This document shows, in pieces, positions 15,089 through 20,530 of a stretch of DNA of 20,530 nt. The position numbers and the translations under genes are program-made. Within the stretch, counting starts at the first letter, position 1; each line of letters begins with the position of its first letter. The notes under the pieces were generated by a model. That model was not told the origin of the DNA. It was given only the letters and a program-made list of their open reading frames with translations, and did not search any database. This DNA is from Bacillus_CJ salitolerans (GTDB taxonomy: Bacteria; Bacillota; Bacilli; Bacillales; SA4): NCBI RefSeq assembly GCF_042680805.1, contig NZ_JBHUEM010000044.1, forward strand, positions 1-20,530. Reading direction: 5' to 3'.

Positions 15089-15223
15089 ATGAAGAATAAG
15101 AAATTAACAATCAAATCAATTAGTTATGTGCATGATCCTGAAGCAGCTAAAAAGTGGTTTGATCTATATCTAAATCTAGTGAAAGAGAAATTAATTCAAG
15201 AAAGTTCGAAGTCGGTGGACTAG
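15089..15223 (+). CDS. 44-residue protein at the head of the recombinase operon
   Basis: ATG at 15089 with AAAGG at 15076-15080; stop at 15223. The product (MKNKKLTIKS...) is very basic with an aromatic helix (WFDLYLNLV) and no membrane segment. The two recombinase genes follow, 51 bp downstream, on the same strand, and the divergent XRE gene starts 29 bp before it. A small basic protein in this position could be a recombination directionality factor or an RNA/DNA-binding accessory, but the family is not recognised. Confidence 0.7.
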   Translation: MKNKKLTIKSISYVHDPEAAKKWFDLYLNLVKEKLIQESSKSVD

Positions 15224-15274
15224 CCCCCTATACCCTTGCATATCTATTAATAAAAAATCGATAAGGAGGTAGAA

Positions 15275-16717
15275 ATGAAAGCTGTTGCCTATTATCGCCG
15301 ATCAACAAATATTCAAGAGAACTCCATTGAAATGCAACGTCAAATGGCTCGGAACGCTTCCTATCAAAAAGCTCTACTCATCGACGAAGAATTTATTGAT
15401 GATGCTGTTTCAGGAAGAAAGAAAACCATTCAAGAGCGTGAAGGCTTAAGTTCCATGCTTTCAAAAATTGAATCAGGTGAAATTACAGATGTATTTGTGT
15501 ATAAACGTGACAGGCTTGCTCGAAACGCCCTTGATTATTTGCAAATATTTCAATTGTTAAAAGAGAAACAAGTGAAAGTTCACTTTACAGCAGAAAATGA
15601 AATCCCTATCCAATACTCACCTGCTGGAGAATTAATCGAACTCCTTATGGCTGGAATTATTCAGCGTGAAGGTGAACAAATAGTTGAACGAATTTCAGAG
15701 ACGATAAAAGCTAATTTCCAAAGAGGTAAAAATCCTGGTAATCTTCCGTTTGGATATGAATTTGACAAACTGACAAAGACTATTTCCCGTGATGTAGAAA
15801 AGCTCTCAGTTGTAAAATCTATATTTGATGCCGTCAATTCAAATGACTTTAAGACAATGAGACAGCTGACAGACTATTTAAAGGACAACAACATTCAACG
15901 AGATGAAAAGCCTTGGTCTTCCCAAATGGCACGAAATGTTCTTTCAAATCCAACCTATATGGGAATTCGACTTCTTAATCTTTCTGGTGAAGTTTTAAAA
16001 AGTAGATATGATGCATTAGCGATAGTTACTGAAAGCGAATGGTTAACTGCTCAAGAAGCACTAGAAGTCCTCACTTCAAAACGTAAACCAGTTGAAAAGG
16101 AAAAGGTTACATTTCACTTAGAAAATTTGGTTTTCTGCAAGCAATGCAATGAACCGCTACAACCAAAAAAGGGAATGAAAAATAAAGAATCAATTCATTA
16201 CTACAGCTGTAGAACCCACCAGATAAAATTAATAAAAAGTGAGCTTGAAAACCAAGTGCTAGATTCTTGTAAGCAGTTTTTTCAAGAACTATTAAAGACT
16301 CATCTTCCTGATTTCCATCAAAGGCGACGTAATGAGATGTCCAAGACCTTAGAAAATCAAATTGATGAAATGGAACAAAATCTACATAAGCTGAACCAAC
16401 GTCTTGAGCGAAAAATTGAAAAATGGTTAAATGAAAATCGTCAATTTAAAAAAGAAAAGTTGGAAGCTGACTTGCTAAACTTACTTCAACAAATTGCTGA
16501 CGAGAAAGAAAGAATTCATTTCATTGAAAAAGAAATGATTGAATTAACTCAGACGATTGAGTTTCCATCTGATAATTTAGACATTCATGAAAGTACTATG
16601 CGTGTGTATTTTCGAGACATCATTTCAAAAATTGAAGTGGAGGAACACATGATGAATATAGAATTTAAGCATCCATTCCTCTCGACGAAGGAGGTGCTAC
16701 ACACTCGTGTTAGCTAA
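15275..16717 (+). CDS. Large serine recombinase, first of a tandem pair (RecA')
   Basis: 480 residues, ATG at 15275 with AAGGAGG just upstream. The catalytic domain (about 1-150) has Arg8 and Ser10 in YYRRSTN, and YKRDRLARN with Arg80 and Arg83. The recombinase domain (about 155-260) contains NLPFGY and SQMARNVLSNPTYMGI. A zinc ribbon near 300 uses CKQC and a C-R-T-H cluster, and a long coiled coil follows (about 345-425). Every catalytic element is present. The next recombinase gene starts 11 bases before its stop, so both subunits are made together. The arrangement is like the CcrA/CcrB pairs of staphylococcal SCC elements, where both proteins are needed; relationship to those is unproven. 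Confidence 0.92.
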   Translation: MKAVAYYRRSTNIQENSIEMQRQMARNASYQKALLIDEEFIDDAVSGRKKTIQEREGLSSMLSKIESGEITDVFVYKRDRLARNALDYLQIFQLLKEKQVKVHFTAENEIPIQYSPAGELIELLMAGIIQREGEQIVERISETIKANFQRGKNPGNLPFGYEFDKLTKTISRDVEKLSVVKSIFDAVNSNDFKTMRQLTDYLKDNNIQRDEKPWSSQMARNVLSNPTYMGIRLLNLSGEVLKSRYDALAIVTESEWLTAQEALEVLTSKRKPVEKEKVTFHLENLVFCKQCNEPLQPKKGMKNKESIHYYSCRTHQIKLIKSELENQVLDSCKQFFQELLKTHLPDFHQRRRNEMSKTLENQIDEMEQNLHKLNQRLERKIEKWLNENRQFKKEKLEADLLNLLQQIADEKERIHFIEKEMIELTQTIEFPSDNLDIHESTMRVYFRDIISKIEVEEHMMNIEFKHPFLSTKEVLHTRVS

Positions 16718-18263
16718 AATACTAAGACCTGGAATGAAAGGTGCTTTTTACGGAAGACACTCAACGGACAAACAAGAAATGCTAATGCAACAAAATTCTG
16801 TGTATAACCTTGTGGATAAATATCAATGTAAGATTGTTAAGGAATATTTAGATTCAGCTGTATCCGCCACAAAGACTTCCTTGCTAAATCGAAAAAAACT
16901 ACAAGAGCTTCTTTCAGACTTAGAAACTCAAAACTTTGATTTTGTGATCGTTTACAAAAACGATCGTTTTGCTAGAAATCCAATGGAACACCAATTCATT
17001 CGAACGACAATGAACATTTACGGTGTAGCTGTTATTGAAAGTGCTACAGAAGCACTTTATACAGAGACTGATAATATCATCGATCAGCTACTTCAAGACG
17101 GGCTAACGAAATTTGAAGCTGATAACATAAGACAACGAACGAGAGATAGCCATATCACTAGAGCCCAAAAAGGACAATGGACTGGTGGACAAGCACCTTT
17201 TGGTTATCGATATGATAAAGATACCCAACAATTCTCCACTTACCCTGAAGAACTAGAAATTGTAAAACAAATTTTCAATCTATATAAAAAAGGTGAAGGC
17301 TTTGATTCAATTGCTTCCTCCCTTCCTATTGAAGTGAACAAAGGAAAGTCATGGACAAAGGACAAAGTAAAGAGAATAGTAACCAATCCATTTTATGCAG
17401 GTTTTATTGCTTGGGGAAAATATCAAGACGGTGCAAAAGGTTCTTTAAAAGAACGAGAAAATTGGATACTAGCAAAATCTGATTACATCGAGCCCATTAT
17501 CACAATGGAAGAATGGGAATATTGCTGGAAGCTGTATCAACAAAAAAAGCAAAGAAAAATAGTCCCAAAACAATTCAAAACAAGCTTTTTATTAAAGGAT
17601 CTGGTTACTTGTAAAAGCTGCAAAACATTTCTTCATGGAAAAGACCAAAGAACCACTGGTAACAATGGTAAGAAATATGGCCGTAAAATTTACCTTTGCC
17701 CTTCATGCAAGCTTCAAATTGAAACTGACCAACTACATCTAGTCATCGACAAGATTCTAAATGATATACGCCTAAATAATCCAAAGCAAATTTATGAAGG
17801 TGTTTCAACCCGTATTCATGAAGAAATGGAAGTGCTACAAAATGAAATTTTAGAATTAAAGCAAGGAAAACAAATGTATTTGGACCAGATTGAAAAAGTT
17901 AAAGATGAAATAAGGGTTCGTCTTGAAAAGCAGATTACCGATCAAGATAAAAAGTTCCTTGATGTATTGACCACTTATCGAATCTCATTAAATAAAAGGA
18001 TTGAACAAGTTGATTTACAAATAAACGAGAAACAACAACAAATTATAGAAAATCAAAAGGTTGATTCCAATAAAGAAACTTGGAACCTCATTTTGAAAGA
18101 TGCTTTTGTTGAACGAGATAAGATTAATAATGCTGAGTTGCGAAACCTTCTTGCGAATTTAATTGAAGAATTAAAAGTCGATAAAAACTTATCAATCGAA
18201 TACCAACTTCGTCACAACCTAGAAAAACAATCACTAAGTGACCAGCTTGAATTACAATTTTAA
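16707..18263 (+). CDS. Large serine recombinase, second of a tandem pair (RecB')
   Basis: 518 residues from a GTG at 16707, with GGAGG 12 bp upstream; an in-frame ATG at 16734 is a shorter alternative. It overlaps the preceding gene by 11 bp. Arg17 and Ser19 lie in FYGRHSTD, and YKNDRFARN contributes Arg87 and Arg90. The recombinase domain follows (about 155-265, APFGYRYD and KIRIVTNPFYAG-like helix), then a zinc ribbon CKSC...CPSC (about 300-335) and a long coiled coil to the end. The final 225 residues reappear as a separate copy at 19015-19689 with 86% amino-acid identity by my count, so a related element has been here before. Confidence 0.92.
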   Translation: MLAKILRPGMKGAFYGRHSTDKQEMLMQQNSVYNLVDKYQCKIVKEYLDSAVSATKTSLLNRKKLQELLSDLETQNFDFVIVYKNDRFARNPMEHQFIRTTMNIYGVAVIESATEALYTETDNIIDQLLQDGLTKFEADNIRQRTRDSHITRAQKGQWTGGQAPFGYRYDKDTQQFSTYPEELEIVKQIFNLYKKGEGFDSIASSLPIEVNKGKSWTKDKVKRIVTNPFYAGFIAWGKYQDGAKGSLKERENWILAKSDYIEPIITMEEWEYCWKLYQQKKQRKIVPKQFKTSFLLKDLVTCKSCKTFLHGKDQRTTGNNGKKYGRKIYLCPSCKLQIETDQLHLVIDKILNDIRLNNPKQIYEGVSTRIHEEMEVLQNEILELKQGKQMYLDQIEKVKDEIRVRLEKQITDQDKKFLDVLTTYRISLNKRIEQVDLQINEKQQQIIENQKVDSNKETWNLILKDAFVERDKINNAELRNLLANLIEELKVDKNLSIEYQLRHNLEKQSLSDQLELQF

Positions 18264-18365
18264 CTTTTTTAATGGAGGTTATTTTTATTGCCAAATACCT
18301 CGGTAATTAGGTGTGTTAAAAATTAATAAATAGTTGAGTCCTCTGTGTTTAGGTAGGGTAGGGAT
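17587..18365 (+). repeat. Direct repeat, copy 1 (RecB' 3' third plus about 100 bp downstream)
   Basis: Starts at the codons for LLKDLVTCKSC and runs past the RecB' stop, through GGAGGTTATTTTTATTG, to TAGGTAGGGTAGGGAT (about 18350-18365), where similarity to copy 2 ends sharply. No gap is needed in the coding part. Confidence 0.85.
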
Positions 18366-18396
18366 GTTTCAGATTATATTTTATGAAAAACACACC

Positions 18397-18424
18397 AAGG
18401 AAATCCTGATCTAGATTTCCTTTT
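18397..18424 (+). terminator. Terminator of the recombinase operon
   Basis: AAGGAAATC (18397-18405) and GATTTCCTT (18414-18422) form a perfect 9-bp stem with 8-base loop, followed by T4. It lies beyond the end of the direct repeat. Confidence 0.6.
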
Positions 18425-18484
18425 AGGTGAGAGTTATGTTCTTTCATATATCTAAATGAAGTAAATTATTATTTAAATTTACAG

Positions 18485-18877
18485 TTATTCAATAACTTCA
18501 GCAGATATTCCAGTAGCAAGTTGTGGTCCGCTATCCCTTACCATGTTCAAAATAGTGACTTTAACTTTAGTACCAATTGAAATATCTATTTTTATCTTCT
18601 CTTGGAATGAAATAATCATAGTTTTTTCAGTAGTTGGATTTAAACCTAATTCTTTTTGGTTTTCTTCGAGGAAAATTTCCTTGAGGTATCCGTGTTCATC
18701 TAGTTTAAACGAATCAACAAATCCAATTACATCCACAACTTCTTTCTCATCATCATTTTTTATGTCATCGCTATTATCCACGGCACCACCTTTTACCTCA
18801 TGGTTTTGTTGTGAAGGTTGACAAGAAGATAACAGAAAGAGAGATATTACTGTCACAATAATTGTAAAGTATTTCAT
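18485..18877 (-). CDS. Lipoprotein, DUF3221-like
   Basis: 130 residues, ATG at 18877, with AAAGGAT at 8 bp. An N-terminal signal with lipobox LLSSC (cysteine about residue 19) makes a membrane-anchored lipoprotein. After an Asp/Glu-rich linker, the body runs VVDVIGFVDSFKLDEHGYLKEI, then GTKVKVTI and VRDSGPQLATGISAEVIE, resembling DUF3221 (YobA-type) lipoproteins, which is tentative. It is the only gene between the two direct repeats and reads opposite to the recombinases. Probably a passenger left when elements stacked here. Confidence 0.78.
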   Translation of the reverse strand: MKYFTIIVTVISLFLLSSCQPSQQNHEVKGGAVDNSDDIKNDDEKEVVDVIGFVDSFKLDEHGYLKEIFLEENQKELGLNPTTEKTMIISFQEKIKIDISIGTKVKVTILNMVRDSGPQLATGISAEVIE

Positions 18878-18981
18878 TAGTAGGTATCCTTTCAATAATG
18901 TTTATTTGTTAAACAATTTAATTTATTTTTAATTTAGTATCACTGGTGTAGATTGTAAAAGGATTGCCTGGTGATGAATAG

Positions 18982-19689
18982 ATGTCAAAGATCGGCTCAA
19001 TATTTGTAAAAACTTTATTAAAGGATCTAGTTACTTGCAAAAGCTGCAAAACTTTTCTTGATTGCAAAGACCAACGTACTACCGGTTACAATGGTAAGAA
19101 ATATGGCCGTAAAATATATGTTTGTCCTTCATGCAAGCTTCAAATTGAAACTGATCAACTACATCTAGTCATCGACAAGATACTAAATGATATACGTCTA
19201 AATAATCCCAAGCAAATTTATGAAGGTGTTTCAACCCGTATTCATGAAGAAATGGAAGTACTAAAAAATGCAATTTTAGAATTAAAACGAGGTAAAGAAA
19301 TGTATCTGGACCAGATTGAAAAAGTTAAAGATGAAATAAGGGTTCGTCTTGAAAGGCAAATTATCGAACAAGAAAAAAAGTTCCTTGATGTATTGACCAC
19401 TTATCGAATCTCAATAAATAAAAGAATCGAGCATGTAGAAAAACAAATTAATGAAAAACAAAAACGAATTACAGAACAGCAAAAGGTTGATAGTAATAAA
19501 GAGACATGGAATCTCATTTTGCAAGATGCTTTTGTCGATCGAGAAAAAATTGATAATGTTGAGCTGCGAAACATACTTACGAATCTAATTGAAGAAATCA
19601 AAATAGATAAAAACATGTCAATTGAATACCAACTTCGTCACAACCTCGAAAAACAATCATTAAGTGACCAGTTGGAGTTGCAATTTTAA
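18982..19689 (+). CDS. N-terminally truncated large serine recombinase (C-terminal domain only)
   Basis: 235 residues. After a short unique start (MSKIGSIFVKT, ATG at 18982, weak GGTGA upstream) it equals the last 225 residues of RecB' at about 86% identity by my hand count, with no gap. It contains the zinc ribbon CKSC...CPSC and the coiled coil but no catalytic serine domain, so it cannot recombine DNA. Many differences from RecB' are synonymous or conservative (for example I/L/V exchanges), which means the parent was a working protein that diverged before truncation. The frame is still open. It may be a remnant, or a translated zinc-ribbon fragment able to compete with RecB'; the second idea has no direct support. 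Confidence 0.8.
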   Translation: MSKIGSIFVKTLLKDLVTCKSCKTFLDCKDQRTTGYNGKKYGRKIYVCPSCKLQIETDQLHLVIDKILNDIRLNNPKQIYEGVSTRIHEEMEVLKNAILELKRGKEMYLDQIEKVKDEIRVRLERQIIEQEKKFLDVLTTYRISINKRIEHVEKQINEKQKRITEQQKVDSNKETWNLILQDAFVDREKIDNVELRNILTNLIEEIKIDKNMSIEYQLRHNLEKQSLSDQLELQF

Positions 19690-19792
19690 CCTCTTTAAAG
19701 GAGGTTATTTTTATTGCGAAAAATTCTCGGTATTTGGGTAAGTAGAAAATTAAGAACTAGTGGAAACCTCTGTGGTTAGGTAGGGGAGGGAT
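19014..19792 (+). repeat. Direct repeat, copy 2 (truncated recombinase plus about 100 bp downstream)
   Basis: Matches 17587-18365 across the coding part and on through AAAGGAGGTTATTTTTATTG to TTAGGTAGGGGAGGGAT. Beyond this the two copies diverge completely. The conserved GGTAGGG.AGGGAT end could be an attachment-site arm; copy 2 is followed by TACTACCTTACTACC, a partly inverted match. 19690-19982 otherwise holds no gene. Confidence 0.85.
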
Positions 19793-19982
19793 ACCGTTAC
19801 TACCTTACTACCGATACGAATAATATAACAAGTATTTGTATTTATTTAATTTTAGTAAGAATTATTTACTTCAAGTATATACATTTTTTTATATAGATAT
19901 ACCAGGACGGTTTTTTGGTGTGTCACAGAAAACAATGCTCGGTTTTAGGATAATTTTCAAGAAAGCAGGTGAGGGAATACAA

Positions 19983-20306
19983 ATGCAAAAGGTATACTTT
20001 GCGTTACCAAAATCTACGACAATATATATGGGAACTATTATGAAAAAGGAAGAGGGTTTCTGTATAATTAATGTGGAAGGTTTATCAGGAATCATTAGAT
20101 TACGTGATACAGAAATTTTCTTCACAAAAGAAGAGGCATTTAGAGTTTCCTTATTAAACCAAGTGGATATAGAATTAGCTCGATTAAGAATGTGGAGTAA
20201 TAGTGAAGTAATAGAGTATTTATTATCTTTTCACCCTAGGGAAAATATTTATGAGAAAAAAATATATGAGGAGATAGTTAAGAAGTATAATATCAAAATG
20301 AAATAA
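19983..20306 (+). CDS. Small protein of unknown function
   Basis: 107 residues from the ATG at 19983, with GGTGAGGG upstream; a longer in-frame reading from 19836 has no ribosome site and adds an unlikely hydrophobic lead. The product (MQKVYFALPKSTTIYMGTIM...) has no signal peptide or catalytic motif. A beta-rich first half (GTIMKKEEGFCIINVEGLSG) and a helical second half (VDIELARLRMWSNSEVIEYLL, then a basic end) suggest a compact cytoplasmic protein. Family not recognised. It lies between the recombinase remnant and an IS21-type element. Confidence 0.7.
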   Translation: MQKVYFALPKSTTIYMGTIMKKEEGFCIINVEGLSGIIRLRDTEIFFTKEEAFRVSLLNQVDIELARLRMWSNSEVIEYLLSFHPRENIYEKKIYEEIVKKYNIKMK

Positions 20307-20353
20307 AAAGTTATTTTATAAAAAAACTAACATTTTATTACAATTTTTAACAA

Positions 20354-20530
20354 TGTTGTGACCGTCAAGTAGAATGACACAATTTCTGCTCATTAATTTG
20401 AAACACTTTGCTGCTCAAATATCGTAGATCTATGTTTCATTCTCCAACTATCTTCATTTAAATGAATGATCTCCACACGGTGAAGGATTCTATCTAAAAT
20501 AGCGGTTGTAATAGCTTGATCTCCTAACAA
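20354..20530 (-). mobile_element. 3' end of an IS21-family insertion sequence
   Basis: The istB-like coding end (20530-20393) is followed at about 20354-20392 by TGTTGTGACCGTC..., which probably is the terminal region of the element. The true end is not proven, because the other terminus is outside the window. Confidence 0.6.
20393..20530 (-). CDS. istB: IstB-like ATP-binding helper protein of an IS21-family element (3' end only)
   Basis: Minus-strand reading, 5' end beyond the window edge; stop TAA at 20395-20393. The 45 visible residues read DQAITTAILDRILHR, then VEIIHLNEDSWRMKHR, ending FEQQSVSN. This is the conserved C-terminal end of the IstB AAA+ protein that partners the IstA transposase and selects target DNA. 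The Walker motifs are not in view. Confidence 0.85.
   Translation of the reverse strand: MLGDQAITTAILDRILHRVEIIHLNEDSWRMKHRSTIFEQQSVSN

Noticed and set aside
16946..16965. Perfect inverted repeat GATCGTTT/AAACGATC in RecB' coding sequence
   Set aside because: It encodes the conserved catalytic YKNDRFARN segment, so codon choice explains it.
18284..18330. Short TTG-start leader peptides after GGAGGTTATTTTTATTG in both repeat copies
   Set aside because: Reading length and sequence differ between the copies (12 versus about 21 codons), so no protein is conserved; at most a lost start of a third gene.
18350..19793. G-quadruplex in the GGTAGGG.AGGG ends
   Set aside because: Only three good G runs in copy 1 and two-layer runs in copy 2; not convincing.
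19836..19982. Extension of the 19983 gene upstream to 19836
   Set aside because: No ribosome site at 19836, whereas GGTGAGGG precedes the ATG at 19983.

Overview
The window looks like chromosome from a low-GC, spore-forming Bacillaceae. The first part reads as trmL (cspR), a stress-type short-chain dehydrogenase, prkA and yhbH. PrkA and YhbH are sporulation-linked in Bacillus. The codon use, GGAGG-type ribosome sites and U-tailed hairpins fit. Genus and species cannot be settled from the sequence alone.

Layout. (1) 1-1199: an AT-rich tandem repeat of 57 full 20/21-bp units, mostly in an 83-bp higher-order period, continuing past the left edge and followed by a terminator. (2) 1352-5350: trmL, a 30-residue membrane microprotein on the minus strand, the dehydrogenase, prkA, a 52-residue small gene and clear terminators. 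(3) 5676-6713: yhbH, which stops abruptly just after the conserved GEVNQY, so the C-terminal part is missing. From about 6708 on the content changes to accessory DNA.

(4) 6714-12702 is cargo. It holds a frameshifted pseudogene, a 20-bp perfect hairpin, and a quorum-sensing module not resolved by simple ORF calling: an XRE-TPR (RRNPP-type) regulator whose stop codon overlaps the start of a 47-residue exported propeptide. Three exported-protein genes are divergent from it, two with a shared ATTTTTCCCAA-like upstream motif. Beyond them lie fragments of a metzincin protease and of a subtilase, a small secreted peptide and an anchored protein. (5) 12714-18263 is the recombination module: one large serine recombinase on the minus strand, a small ORF, an XRE repressor, and an operon of a 44-residue protein plus two overlapping large serine recombinases (called RecA' and RecB' here for convenience; they are unrelated to RecA/RecBCD). 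(6) 18264-19800: the last third of RecB' and about 100 bp beyond its stop are repeated, with a lipoprotein gene between the copies. This is the signature of stacked or decayed integrations at one end. (7) The window closes with a small unknown gene and the 3' end of an IS21-family istB.

Interpretation. The simplest reading is a serine-recombinase mobile element lodged inside the sporulation gene yhbH, like the known intervening elements of sigK, spsM, spoVFB, spoVR and gerE. The missing half of yhbH is not in the window, so precise excision during sporulation is a hypothesis. The RRNPP module probably controls cargo or mobility genes by cell density. No database search was possible, and family names rest on motifs read by eye.
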